Positions 46,153 through 55,902 of a stretch of DNA of 64,000 bases are shown here, piece after piece. The notes below the pieces were generated by a model. That model saw only the letters and a list, made by a program, of their open reading frames with translations. It was not told the DNA's origin and made no database searches. The stretch is from Lewinellaceae bacterium. GTDB taxonomy: Bacteria > Bacteroidota > Bacteroidia > Chitinophagales > Saprospiraceae. The position numbers and the translations under genes were made by a program. The stretch spans positions 62,001 through 126,000 of the forward strand of contig JADJUJ010000020.1 in assembly GCA_016710765.1 (NCBI GenBank). Direction: 5' to 3'. Numbering within the stretch: position 1 is the first letter of the stretch; each line of letters starts with the position of its first letter.

Positions 46153-47814
46153 CTAAAAGACCTGATACTCCGGGGCGTACAAAATGGCATTATACAGCCG
46201 TTGTAGCGGAATTTTCACCTCGAAATCATCACCAGAACTGGTGTAATTCGACCACTCATAGGTCCAATCGTTGGCCGGTATGGTATCCAAAAAGACTTCC
46301 TCTATGAAGTAATTAAGCCGATCGGTATCAGATGCTTCCGGAAAAAGGTACGTAAGCAGGTCCTGCACGAGCACATAAGGGTCGGAAGGGTCACTGACCA
46401 CGCCGCTGTCGCGCAACCAGGCCGCAAAATCAAACTTCGTTCCCAGCGGTTGTCCTGCAGAAGGTCCCCAGGCCAGGGTACCGGTAAGCAACATTTCCGG
46501 CACCTTATACCGCGCTACGATGGTAGCCGAGTTAAAAAACTGCCGCTTCAAATCCGGGTCCTGATAATACCCCGGATATCCCGCCACATCAGGCGGATTG
46601 AACAGGTAAAGTCCGGCCCAGTCAAACATGCGCCCGATCACCGCACTGTTGTAAAACGTTCGGTAGTGGGTGTGGTTTTCAGCCACGGGATCTGGGATAG
46701 GAAGGTCAAAAAAGGAAAATGTTTGGAGCGCCAGTTCCATGGGCGACTTGATCAGGGCGCCAACAATTTCATCGGCGTTGTTGGAATCATCCATGTCGTA
46801 AAAATGCTCGCTTTGCAGGAGTTGTTCCAGCACGGGCATGATTTCAAAACCGCCACTACTAAAGGTCTGCGCCAAACCACCGATAATATCCAACTCTACA
46901 TCGGCTGGAATATTCCTGGTCACAAAAAAATGGTAGAGCCTGCGGCAAAAATTGCGCGCGGTTTCTTCCTGGGCAAACACCATATCTACCAGTGCTTGAA
47001 GCTCGGCATTCATGCCATCGGCATCGTTGCTGGGCGGTTGAATTATGGTACCGTTAAATCGGGCACTAAAGGTTTTTGCATTAAAATCGTGGCTTTGTGG
47101 ATAGGCCTTTCCCGCTGGAATACCCGTTTCAGGATCCTGATACTGGTGCCGCTGAGCGTGGTTAAAGCCTGTTAGTACTCGGGCGGCTTCCACAATATCA
47201 TCTTCGGTATAGTTGGTATAATCTCCAGGGCCAGCGGGCGCGCCACGACCGATGGTGTGCAGTTCAAAAAATTCCCGGGCGTAGTTTTCGTTGGGGTTGT
47301 TGACGTAGTTTTGGTCGTTGTCGATGTAGGCCAGCATGCAATTGTCGACAATCACTTTCATCAACAGTTTTTTGAAATTGCCCAGACTTCCCCAACGTAA
47401 AAGGAGTAAGTAATCGTAAAACTCCATGCTGCTGCCTGCATCGGCATTAACTGCCAGAAACTGGTGCAGAAAATAGGTGACCTTATGCGTCGCGCCAGGA
47501 TCCTGCGCAGCCTCATGCACCCACCACGCCATAACATAGCGGGTAAGCAACTCCTCGTCCATGGTAGGTAATGGCACGGTGGGCGGTTGAGGAGGGTTGA
47601 TCCAGGTAGCCGGTGTATCGTTTGCATTTTCTGCAAAAACCGGCTGATCGAGTTGAAGGGGATTTGGGGACAACAACTGAGCAAGAGCCTGTGCAGCACT
47701 CATGGATGCGAGCTCGTCCACCTTTGCTTTGGTAAAGCGAAAGCTGGTACGGCGCAGCAAATGAGCGGCACGGCGTTGACCCAACACCCCCTGGAGGGGA
47801 TTCAAGGAAGCCAT
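46153..47814 (-). CDS. DUF1800-family protein
   Basis: A 553-residue protein of the DUF1800 family, recognised by the N-terminal RRAAHLLRRTSFRFTKAKVDEL, the central WWVHEAAQDPGATHKVTYFLHQFLAV, ENYAREFFELHTIG, and YTEDDIVEAARVLTGF. The family is nearly always next to DUF1501 in Bacteroidota and Planctomycetes and is often linked to exported or surface processes, with no established activity. It has no clear signal peptide. It precedes and is probably co-transcribed with the DUF1501 gene. Confidence 0.9.
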   Translation of the reverse strand: MASLNPLQGVLGQRRAAHLLRRTSFRFTKAKVDELASMSAAQALAQLLSPNPLQLDQPVFAENANDTPATWINPPQPPTVPLPTMDEELLTRYVMAWWVHEAAQDPGATHKVTYFLHQFLAVNADAGSSMEFYDYLLLLRWGSLGNFKKLLMKVIVDNCMLAYIDNDQNYVNNPNENYAREFFELHTIGRGAPAGPGDYTNYTEDDIVEAARVLTGFNHAQRHQYQDPETGIPAGKAYPQSHDFNAKTFSARFNGTIIQPPSNDADGMNAELQALVDMVFAQEETARNFCRRLYHFFVTRNIPADVELDIIGGLAQTFSSGGFEIMPVLEQLLQSEHFYDMDDSNNADEIVGALIKSPMELALQTFSFFDLPIPDPVAENHTHYRTFYNSAVIGRMFDWAGLYLFNPPDVAGYPGYYQDPDLKRQFFNSATIVARYKVPEMLLTGTLAWGPSAGQPLGTKFDFAAWLRDSGVVSDPSDPYVLVQDLLTYLFPEASDTDRLNYFIEEVFLDTIPANDWTYEWSNYTSSGDDFEVKIPLQRLYNAILYAPEYQVF

Positions 47815-48012
47815 TGGCGGGATGATAATTTGTTAATAAATCGGTTTACTTACGCAGTATCGGTAGGTTTCGAAGGGCGGCCAGGCGCCTTTTGTGGGAT
47901 AGGCGACAACTGCGTACCTGATCGGATTAAAAAAAGATTGAAGGGTAAACGCAGCATTTTAAAAGTTTATTGGGTGGTTAAATGTTAAACTTTTCAGGAA
48001 ATGAGCCAGCCC

Positions 48013-48621
48013 CTAACAGCAGCCCTCCCCTGCCTGTATCGGTGGACATTTCACCGTACCATAACTGCAAAAAACACAGCAGTCGCCAGCCAGTGGTTTT
48101 AGCCGCGTTTTGCAGTGTTCACATTCATAGAAAAAAACACAGGCGTTGGTTGGCATCAACTCGGTCTTTTGGTGGCCACAATCAGGGCAAATTAGGGTAG
48201 ATTGCAGCTCCACCGTTTTTCCATTGAAATCCACACAGGTTGCGCATGCACCCTGCTGTTTATTCCTGTACCAGTTCAGTCCGGTTGCAAGCAGGAGCCC
48301 CAGCATGCCAGCATACAAAAAGTAAGTCCAGTAGTTGCTTTCGTTAAAATGATACCCGTAAAAAATCAGCAAACCACTGACAATGGAAAGCAGCAAAAGG
48401 TAAATATTTCGGTGACTGCGATAGGACATGTACATTCCGGCTACAGAAACCAACACCATGCCCTGAAAGACCCACATCGTCCAGCCACCAAACAATTCAA
48501 AACTTCCCAACCCCAGGGCCGAGGCGGCAAAGGCAAACAACGGAAAACAACAGGGGGAGAACAATGCCGTGATCAGGAGCCCTGCAGTGCCGAGTTTGTC
48601 CAGGCTGTAGGTAAGTTTCAT
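48013..48621 (-). CDS. MerC-like membrane protein with cysteine-rich C-terminal domain
   Basis: A 202-residue protein with four membrane helices (about 10-120). The MerC-type Cys pair sits in FSPCCFPLFAF of the first helix, followed by a soluble C-terminal domain with several Cys pairs (GACATCVDF, ICPDCGH, YECEHCK, GDCCVFCSYG and a final GEGCC). MerC proteins take up mercuric ion. The extra domain, ending in the GDCCVFCSYG segment, suggests metal binding or transfer, perhaps zinc or copper rather than mercury. No merA or merR is present. It ends 141 bp before neighbouring minus-strand genes and stands alone. Confidence 0.78.
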   Translation of the reverse strand: MKLTYSLDKLGTAGLLITALFSPCCFPLFAFAASALGLGSFELFGGWTMWVFQGMVLVSVAGMYMSYRSHRNIYLLLLSIVSGLLIFYGYHFNESNYWTYFLYAGMLGLLLATGLNWYRNKQQGACATCVDFNGKTVELQSTLICPDCGHQKTELMPTNACVFFYECEHCKTRLKPLAGDCCVFCSYGTVKCPPIQAGEGCC

Positions 48622-48645
48622 GGATTCAAAATTTGATGACTGGCT

Positions 48646-49869
48646 TCAATTAGTAAAGGTAAGCAAAGTGTTGCAGGCTGGAATGGAATGGGTTTTTCCA
48701 AATTCGCCTACACCGAATTCCCCTAAAAACGCCCAACCGATTACTTGCGCGTTGCTTCTGCGCTGCTTTTCATCTCCTCCGTATACCAGGTAACTGTTTT
48801 CTGGTGAGGCTCCAGATGCCTTCTGAAAATACCTCAGGCCATCGAAAAAAGATGCATTGATTGTTCTGCCCGATTTAATTTCAATGGGTAAAAGTTCTCC
48901 AGCTTTTTCAAGCAACAAATCAACTTCATTTGCGCCTTTAGCATTCCAGAAATAAGCCTTAGCTGAGATATTCCGATTCAGGTGGTTTTTGAAAACTTCA
49001 TTGATAATGAAATTTTCAAAAAGTGCTCCTTTAGCAAAATGTCTGTTTAGGTCCTCTATAGTCCGAATACCAAGCAAGGTGCATGCCAGCCCCGTATCAT
49101 AAAAATACAACTTGGGGGTTTTCACTATCCTTTTGTCATAATTCCGGTGATAAGGGCGCAATTGGTGAACGATAAAACTGGTTTGAAGCACGCTGAGCCA
49201 TTTGGATATGGTATTGTAGGAGACACCAATCTGACTCCCAATTTCGGTAAGGTTAACCAGTTGGCCTATCCTCCCGGCACAAATTTCCAGAAATTGATGA
49301 AAAGTGCCCAAATCACTGACGTTAATCAATTGCCGCAAATCACGCTCCACATAAGTTTGGATATAATTCTGAAGCCAATCTGTTGAATCGAGGTTTTTAT
49401 CATAGATACGAGGATAAAAACCTTTTAAAATGTAATCCTCATAGCGTTGCATTTCATATGGACTACCTTTGATTTCCTCCAATGCAAAAGGTAAAAGGTT
49501 AAATATTGATACACGACCTGAAAGGCTCTGGGATAAGATTTGCATCAACAACAAGTTTTGAGATCCGGTCAATATGTATTGTCCCGCTAAACCATCCTGA
49601 TCTACTTGCAATTGAATATAAGAAAGCAACTCGGGTACATATTGGACTTCATCAATAATACTGTGACTGCCTAGATCCAGCAGAAACCCTTTTGGGTCTT
49701 CTTTGGCAAATTTTCGTTTTTCAATGTCTTCCAGGTTTACATAACGATAATTGGGAAATACCGCTTGAACAAGGGTAGATTTCCCGCTTTGCCTAGGCCC
49801 GATGACAACTACTACCGGCATTTTGGCGGCAGCCGCTTTGATGATTGTCTGAAGTAAACGAGGTATCAA
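48646..49869 (-). CDS. AAA_14/DUF4143 ATPase
   Basis: A 407-residue STAND-like ATPase. Walker A is in VIGPRQSGKSTLV, Walker B in HSIIDEVQYVPEL, and sensor-type ILTGSQNLLLMQ follows. Next come a helical region, a winged-helix segment (NLTEIGSQIGVSYNTISKWL) and the C-terminal DUF4143 restriction endonuclease-like domain (FENFIINEVFKNH...FWNAKGANEVDLLLE...LPIEIKSG). The family is widespread, frequently laterally transferred and of unknown role. The start codon appears to be TTG at 49869 (MIPRLLQ is the family N-terminus); the first ATG in frame would drop the start of the Walker region. A near-perfect palindrome abuts the start. Confidence 0.85.
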   Translation of the reverse strand: MIPRLLQTIIKAAAAKMPVVVVIGPRQSGKSTLVQAVFPNYRYVNLEDIEKRKFAKEDPKGFLLDLGSHSIIDEVQYVPELLSYIQLQVDQDGLAGQYILTGSQNLLLMQILSQSLSGRVSIFNLLPFALEEIKGSPYEMQRYEDYILKGFYPRIYDKNLDSTDWLQNYIQTYVERDLRQLINVSDLGTFHQFLEICAGRIGQLVNLTEIGSQIGVSYNTISKWLSVLQTSFIVHQLRPYHRNYDKRIVKTPKLYFYDTGLACTLLGIRTIEDLNRHFAKGALFENFIINEVFKNHLNRNISAKAYFWNAKGANEVDLLLEKAGELLPIEIKSGRTINASFFDGLRYFQKASGASPENSYLVYGGDEKQRRSNAQVIGWAFLGEFGVGEFGKTHSIPACNTLLTFTN

Positions 49870-49870
49870 A

Positions 49871-49907
49871 ATTTGCTAATTATAAGTTGAACTTATGATT
49901 AGCAAAT
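49871..49907 (-). promoter_or_regulatory. Palindromic operator abutting the DUF4143 ATPase start
   Basis: ATTTGCTAATTATAAGTT and AACTTATGATTAGCAAAT are complementary at 17 of 18 positions around a single central base. The palindrome ends one base before the TTG start codon. A -7-like TGTATTTG (minus strand, 49903-49910) overlaps its far arm. This fits autoregulation by a dimeric DNA-binding protein, possibly the ATPase itself through its winged helix, or a 5' mRNA hairpin. Confidence 0.6.
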
Positions 49908-49949
49908 ACAGGCAATTATCTAAAACCACCCTAACGGCAAGTTTGCCCC

Positions 49950-52232
49950 CTAACGCACTACCGTCACATCTCCTGAAAGCACCTCTTCATAAATGCTACC
50001 ATCTTCCCTGTACCCTGAGACATCCAGTACCCAGACATATACCCCCGGATCCACTGGCTTGCCCTGGCTATAACCATCCCATTGTGGTTCCAATTCCTTT
50101 GATTCAAAAACCTGGCTGCCCCAGCGATCGAAAATCTGTAAGTGCAAAGAAATTATGTCAGTGCCGAATACTGAAAAGATGTCGTTCCAGCCGTCGTCGT
50201 TGGGACTAAATACATTGGGCACGTACACCTGCGTCGGGCACTGTTCCCGCAGGAAAATGGTATCGCTACCAGGGCATCCGAATTCAGTCCATACTTCCAC
50301 CCAATACTCACCTTCCTGCCGGGCAGTAAACGTCTGGACCGAGGCTTGTCCATTCATCCATCGATAGTTTGCAAAATCGCCGGCATCCAATACCACCGGA
50401 AAGTTTACTGTGCGGGAACAAAACAGGGTATCCGGTCCTAAATCAGGATCCGGCAATGGGTGGACACTGGCTTCGGTGTACGCGGGAAAGGTCGCACAAC
50501 CAGAGATGATACCCACAGCGTTGTATGTCCCGTTTTGCGCTGTGGTTACCGTATTCAGTACAGGAAACTGATCTTCGGAATAAAACCCCGCCGGGCCCTG
50601 CCACACGTACTTTGCACCAGGTAAATCGGTAGCCGACAACACCAGGGTCTCACCCTCGCACAAGGATTGATCCGGAGAAACCATGACCGCCTGACGAAGG
50701 GAAATCAACAAGTCTTTTTTTAAGGTATCGGTCGTATTAAAACAGTTATCATGCAGAATGAGCTGGAGCGGGTAAGTTCCTAAGTTTGGGTAAACATGTC
50801 CGAGTGTAGCGGCTGAAGAACTTGTACCATCCCCCAGGTCCCAGTTGAAGGTGTACCGCGGTGGCCGTAGCCCCGTGTCCAACCAAAGGGTATCGTTGAG
50901 GCAACTGCCGTCGGGGAACGGACTGGCGTTGAGTTTGCTGAAACTGGCACCGCCGCTGTATGCATAGGATTCAATGCTACCATAGCCGTATGCCGTGGCA
51001 ATCAGCCCACATCCTGATGAGATCATGGTATGCGCACCAGTACTTACCTTGAGCCTCGCATAACTAAAATCCGGGTTGCCGCCTACCGTTTGAACAGCAA
51101 CACCCAGGTTCGCCAGGGTTTGGCCGTCGAATAAGACAAAGTTGGCATCCACCGTTTTGGTGATGAGGTTGATGTAGTTTTCCGTAATGGCTTCAAAAGA
51201 AGAACTAAACATGGTAACCGTATCCCGAATTTGCTGAACACTGTTCAACATCACCATGGATGGGTCGCCAACAGTATAGCCATTGCAACTGGACCCGATC
51301 AGGTATTGCATCACAGCAATAGGTTTACTGGCCAGAATATAAGTCGATTCAGCGCCCTGATACTGCACAAACTGTCCTTTGTTCAGGGTGTAGGATTGCG
51401 TGGTGCTCCCTATAACCTGGACGACAGTTTGGTCCTCCGCCGCCAGAATCCGAAAAACATCATAGGGCATGTTAAAATGAGGTACCGTAACAAACTGTTT
51501 TCCCCAGGTTTCTACCGGATACATTTGCTCCAGCAAATTATCACGGGTACCGCATCCCACCGGCACTTCCGTCCAGCGCGCTCCGGCAAAGACGTTACAA
51601 GGCTTGTCGCCGTGGATGTAGGTGCCGGTCATGTCACCAGTGGCGCCATCAGCCGATTGCACCTGATAGGTTTGTCCGGCATTTAGTACCACAGAAAAGG
51701 TGCTGCCCGCGACTTTTCCGCCTTTGGTGTCGCTGCTGAGGGTAATATCAACTTTAGTATCGTCCTCCATGCCCACAACAACAAACTCTGATGGATAAAT
51801 ACTGGCGCCTTGGCCATATCCATTAAAGGTAAGGACATAATACTCCTGCCCCACCGACGCCTGGGGCAATACTACCGATGCCTCAGAGCGCATGGAATGG
51901 TATTGGTGCATGTACACTGACACAGGAGCCTGCGCACTGACCTGGACGCCGTTGGAGCCCACAAGCTCCGATGTGGTTGTCTCTGCGTTCAACGGAAGCA
52001 CCACATTGGTAACCCCATTGGCTGTTACACTGAACGATTGTTCCCAGCCCGTGAGGGGCATTCTAACCACCCCGGTGGTATTAACCTTGCTCGTGATCAT
52101 CAATACCTTTGTATTCTGGTTGACATCGAAATGCTGCATGAACCCCAACCAAAACGCCGTCCCTTCGTTGGTTTGCGCAATTAGCCTGAGCAGACACAAA
52201 CAAAAAAAGGTAACAGCAAAAAGCTTTTTCAT
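49950..52232 (-). CDS. IgGFc-binding-like/PKD surface protein with CHU_C gliding-type domain
   Basis: A 760-residue T9SS type B cargo. A signal peptide (VTFFCLCLLRLIAQ) leads into an IgGFc-binding N-terminal-type domain (about 25-400: FWLGFMQ, VSVYMHQYHS, YPSEFVVVG, FAGARWTEVP, ASKPIAVMQYLIG). A PKD module follows (FNWDLGDGTSSSAATLGHVYP), then an Ig-like segment and the CHU_C domain (QVYVPNVFSPNDDGWNDIFS...LQIFDRWGSQVFESKELE). It is probably a cell-surface protein. The divergent PQQ-type dehydrogenase gene begins about 107 bp upstream. Confidence 0.88.
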   Translation of the reverse strand: MKKLFAVTFFCLCLLRLIAQTNEGTAFWLGFMQHFDVNQNTKVLMITSKVNTTGVVRMPLTGWEQSFSVTANGVTNVVLPLNAETTTSELVGSNGVQVSAQAPVSVYMHQYHSMRSEASVVLPQASVGQEYYVLTFNGYGQGASIYPSEFVVVGMEDDTKVDITLSSDTKGGKVAGSTFSVVLNAGQTYQVQSADGATGDMTGTYIHGDKPCNVFAGARWTEVPVGCGTRDNLLEQMYPVETWGKQFVTVPHFNMPYDVFRILAAEDQTVVQVIGSTTQSYTLNKGQFVQYQGAESTYILASKPIAVMQYLIGSSCNGYTVGDPSMVMLNSVQQIRDTVTMFSSSFEAITENYINLITKTVDANFVLFDGQTLANLGVAVQTVGGNPDFSYARLKVSTGAHTMISSGCGLIATAYGYGSIESYAYSGGASFSKLNASPFPDGSCLNDTLWLDTGLRPPRYTFNWDLGDGTSSSAATLGHVYPNLGTYPLQLILHDNCFNTTDTLKKDLLISLRQAVMVSPDQSLCEGETLVLSATDLPGAKYVWQGPAGFYSEDQFPVLNTVTTAQNGTYNAVGIISGCATFPAYTEASVHPLPDPDLGPDTLFCSRTVNFPVVLDAGDFANYRWMNGQASVQTFTARQEGEYWVEVWTEFGCPGSDTIFLREQCPTQVYVPNVFSPNDDGWNDIFSVFGTDIISLHLQIFDRWGSQVFESKELEPQWDGYSQGKPVDPGVYVWVLDVSGYREDGSIYEEVLSGDVTVVR

Positions 52233-52272
52233 TGGTCTATTTTTAACTTTTTTTAAGGTTAATTTGGCAAAA

Positions 52273-52280
52273 CAAAGGTT
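52273..52280 (-). promoter_or_regulatory. -7 promoter element for the IgGFc-like gene
   Basis: The minus strand reads AACCTTTG, one base off the TAnnTTTG consensus, about 40 bases before the start codon at 52232. Confidence 0.4.
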
Positions 52281-52338
52281 GCATCAGAAAAGTACACAAT
52301 TTTTGTTTTCTTTTGCAAAAAGCAATAATATCACTCGT

Positions 52339-55019
52339 ATGCGCCTGGCAATAATTACATTAATCGTCTTTTTCTGTAGCCTTACCCCCCATGCGGCAAT
52401 CCTTCCGCCCGGTTTTATTGAAGTACCACTGGCCACTGGCCTCGACCCCACCGGTATGACGCAGGCGCCCGATGGGCGCATTTTTATCATCGAAAAATAT
52501 GGCGCGGTTAGAGTAGTCGAAAATGGTGTACTGCTTCCAGACCCCATGGTATTGCTCAACGTCGACAACTACAACGAACGTGGTTTAAGCGGCATCACCC
52601 TGCATCCTGATTTCGCTAGTAACGGATACATTTATTTGTATTATACCCTAAAAAATGCCGGCTACAATCGGCTCGTCAGGCTAAAGGCCATTGGCAACTA
52701 CGCCGACCCTTTGAGCGAGGAAGTAATTTTTGAAGGCGACCCATTGTTCGGAACGATCCACAACGGCGGGGCAATGTCATTTGGCGCCGATGGCAAACTC
52801 TACCTGGCAGTGGGCGATGGGGCTTATGGGAACAACGCGCCAGACATGACCAGTTTGCTTGGAAAAGTGATCCGCTTAAACGACGATGGCAGCATTCCTG
52901 CCGACAATCCATTTTACAACACCAATACCGGCAAATATCGGGCAATCTATGCTTCCGGGTTGCGAAACCCATTTTCACTGACCATTCAACCCGGTACCGG
53001 AAAAATATTTGTTTGCGATGTAGGGAGTGAATTTCATGAGGAAGTCAACCAGATTGAAGCCGGTGGCTTCTATGGCTGGAATATTTTAGAGGGAAAAAAG
53101 GATTGGCAGGACCTTCCCTCTAATTACCACGACCCCGTATATACCTATTCCCATGCCGAGGGATGTGCGGTGGTTGGCGCTGCGTTTTACAACCCACCGG
53201 TTACCCCGTTTCCGCAAAATTTTGTGGGCAAGTTTTTCTTTGGTGATTATTGTAAAAACAGGATCAGGGTGTTGAATCCCACGACTGGCTACATAGAACA
53301 GACTTTCGCGACACAGATTGATCGGCCGCTGGTGCTGTTGACCGGGTTGGATGGTTCGCTATACTATATTTCCCGCGGCGGAACCGGCGGAGGGAGTGAG
53401 TCTGATAACACGAGTTCAAATGAAGGAATGCTGTGGAAAATCTCCTATGTTGGCGCCGGAGCACCAGTCTTCAGCCTGCTTCCTCAAAATACACTGGTAG
53501 TTGCCGGTGAGCAAGCGGAATTTAACGCCTATGCTAATGGTACGCCCCCGCTGGAATACCAATGGGAAAAAAACGGTGTTGCGTTACTCAATGAAAAAGG
53601 TACTACACTCAGTTTGGCTTCCGTTAGCCTGGCTGACAGCGGCGCACTTTTTCGCTGCCTGGTCATGAACGGCTATGGTCAAGTCAGCTCACCCGAAGCA
53701 ATGCTGCGGGTAACCAGCAACCAACGCCCGATGCCAGTCATCACCAGTCCATCGCCAGATTACCATTACCAGGCCGGCGTACCCTTTACATTTGCGGGTT
53801 TTGCAACCGATCTGGAGACCGGAACACTTGGCCCCGACGATTTGACCTGGCGTATTGACCTCCACCACGATGACCACACCCATCCAGGAATGCCGGCCAC
53901 ACCTGGAATAGAAAATGGAACATTTCAGCTCCCCACCATCGGTGAAACCGCTGATAATGTGTGGATTAGGATATTACTAAGCGCCAAAGATCAAATTGGC
54001 CTGACCCGAACGGTATACCAGGATCTTTTCCCGCAAAAATCGACCATTAGGGTTGAAACAAACCCTGCGGGCATCCCCATCCGTATTGATGGCAAAACCA
54101 GCACTACCCCGGTAGAATCAGCCAGTGTGAGCGGGCTTCGACGGGTAGTTGATGCTCCCGGCTTTTTACCCTGGGCGACAGTATTTACATCTTCAGAGAC
54201 TGGCAGGACGGGTCAACTTTTCCGCAAATCGTCGGTTCCCCAACCGATTCTCTGGTTATTTTCAGGGGTTTTTACTCCCCCATAAAAACCGGCACCGGGA
54301 CGGGGTTGATGGGCACCTATTATGACAGCGACGGCAGCGGCAGTTTTAACCAGAAGTTACTCTCCAGGGTGGATTCGTTGCTCAACTTCAATTGGGAAAA
54401 CAATTCGCCCGACCCAGTCCTTCCGGCGGATCATTTTAGCGTTCGGTGGGAAGGATACATTGAACCACTTTTTTCGGGATATTACACTTTTGCCCTTGCC
54501 ACAGATGATGGCTGCAGAGTATGGGTAAACAACCAGCAAATTATAGATGCCTGGGTGGATAAAAACGATTATGAGGTGTACGGTTCAACCTATATGGAGA
54601 ATGGGAAACGCTACCCTATTCGGGTGGAGTACTATGAAAATGGTGGTGGTGCTGTGGCTCAAATGCGTTGGTCAACACCAAAAATGGACAAAGCCATTGT
54701 GCCGCAGAGCAAGTTGTACCCGCTTCTTCCCAAGTATGACAGTGGGCAAAAAACAATTTTTAATTGGGTACTTGCTCCAAACCCGGTTGGGTCGGGTTAT
54801 CTCCACCTGGGAATAGAGGCTTCACACAAAGAATACTTGTCTTTAAACATCATTGATGCGGCCGGTCGATTGGTTAGAACCTGGGATGCAAACCCCATTG
54901 ATGAGGCGCAGTCTGTGCTGGACATTCCGGTTGATGACCTTGCCCCCGGAATATATTTTGTTGAACTCATCGGCCAGGTGTATGCTGGCAAAACAGTCAA
55001 GCAATTCATAAAAATATGA
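52339..55019 (+). CDS. PQQ-dependent glucose/sorbosone dehydrogenase-type protein with Ig, PA14 and T9SS domains (one -1 frameshift)
   Basis: A signal peptide (LIVFFCSLTPHA) precedes the beta-propeller of soluble PQQ dehydrogenases (about 25-380: LATGLDPTGMTQAPDGRIFI, GLSGITLHPDF, HNGGAMSFGADGKLYLAVGD, GLRNPFSLTIQP, GGFYGWNILEG). An Ig-like domain (NTLVVAGEQAEFNAYANG), linkers and a PA14 domain (EGYIEPLFSGYYTFALATDDGCRVWVN) follow, then a T9SS type A sorting domain. The frame breaks at T5 54163-54167; one missing T joins it to GDSIYIFRDWQDGS, which runs into the PA14 part. Corrected length is about 893 residues. It is a predicted secreted sugar oxidase; the PQQ sites are not verified residue by residue. 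Confidence 0.85.
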
Positions 55020-55030
55020 TGCTGGCAACA

Positions 55031-55068
55031 AAAAAAGCCATCCCTGGGAAACCCGGGATGGCTTTTTT
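55031..55068. terminator. Bidirectional terminator
   Basis: AAAAAAGCCATCCC-T-GGG pairs with CCCGGGATGGCTTTTTT around a three-base loop. It lies between the convergent PQQ dehydrogenase and rplQ genes. Confidence 0.9.
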
Positions 55069-55089
55069 ATTGGACTAGCCTGTATTTGA

Positions 55090-55764
55090 TTAGGCCTCTT
55101 TGTTCTCTTCTTCCTCACCGGCGCTTTCGTCCTGTGCAGGAGCTTCTTCAGTAGTTTCAGCAACTGCATCTTCAACAACCTCTGTTGCTGCTTCAACGGC
55201 TTCTTCTACAACGGGCGCCTCGGCAACAGCCTCAACAACCGTTTCAACTGGAGCGGCCTCCACGGCATCCTCAACAACGTCCTCTACAACTTCTGCAGGA
55301 GCAGCGGCTTTAGGCGCTGGCGGAGTAGCAGACGATTTGCGACGGCTACCACGACGTGTTTTACGAGCGGATCCACTGTCTTTACCGGCTTTAGGGTTGT
55401 AAACTTCGTTGTAGTCTACAAACTCAATCATGGCAGTTTCAGCGCCGTCACCACGACGGAAGCCCAATTTGATGATGCGCAGGTAACCTCCCGGACGATC
55501 AGCAATCTTTTCAGCAATTGGCCCGAAAAGTTCGGTGATGGAGTCTTTGTTCTGTAAGTAGCTGAATACTACACGACGGGAATGGGTCGTATTGTCTTTC
55601 GCTTTCGTTACCAGTGGTTCAATGTAACGGCGAAGTGCTTTCGCTTTAGCAAGTGTAGTGGTAATGCGCTTGTGCTCGATCAGGTTGGAAGCGAGATTGG
55701 AGAGCAGAGCGCGGCGATGGCTGGCTGTGCGGCCTAGATTGTTAATTTTATCACCGTGACGCAT
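55090..55764 (-). CDS. rplQ: 50S ribosomal protein L17 with long acidic C-terminal extension
   Basis: The N-terminal 120 residues are a normal L17 (MRHGDKINNLGRTASHRRAL, then GFRRGDGAETAMIEFVDY). The last 100 or so residues are a basic linker (KTRRGSRRKSS) followed by a Val/Glu/Ala-rich acidic repeat (EVVEDVVEDAVEAAPVE...), giving 224 residues against about 120-130 in most bacteria. Such extensions are known in Bacteroidota; the role is not established. It is the last gene of the ribosomal cluster, after rpoA and a hairpin. Confidence 0.95.
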   Translation of the reverse strand: MRHGDKINNLGRTASHRRALLSNLASNLIEHKRITTTLAKAKALRRYIEPLVTKAKDNTTHSRRVVFSYLQNKDSITELFGPIAEKIADRPGGYLRIIKLGFRRGDGAETAMIEFVDYNEVYNPKAGKDSGSARKTRRGSRRKSSATPPAPKAAAPAEVVEDVVEDAVEAAPVETVVEAVAEAPVVEEAVEAATEVVEDAVAETTEEAPAQDESAGEEEENKEA

Positions 55765-55854
55765 AACAGAAACCTTTGTTTAGGTGGCAGCACCGGGGCA
55801 ATCGGTCGTTGAAAGATGCTCAACGGTTACTGCACTTGTTAAAAAATAAGAGGA

Positions 55855-55891
55855 GTGTTGGCGTGCCGACCAATGTTCTGCACGCCAACAC
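55855..55891 (-). terminator. Hairpin or terminator between rpoA and rplQ
   Basis: GTGTTGGCGTGC pairs perfectly with GCACGCCAACAC across a 13-base loop, 11 bases past the rpoA stop. The minus strand continues TCCTCTTATTTTTT, so it may act as a partial terminator or attenuator inside the operon. Confidence 0.65.
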
Positions 55892-55902
55892 GCTTTCAGG
55901 TA

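Noticed and set aside
48646..49869. DUF4143 ATPase as part of a defence island
   Set aside because: No restriction, nuclease, toxin or other defence gene lies nearby, and the family occurs widely as a lone gene.
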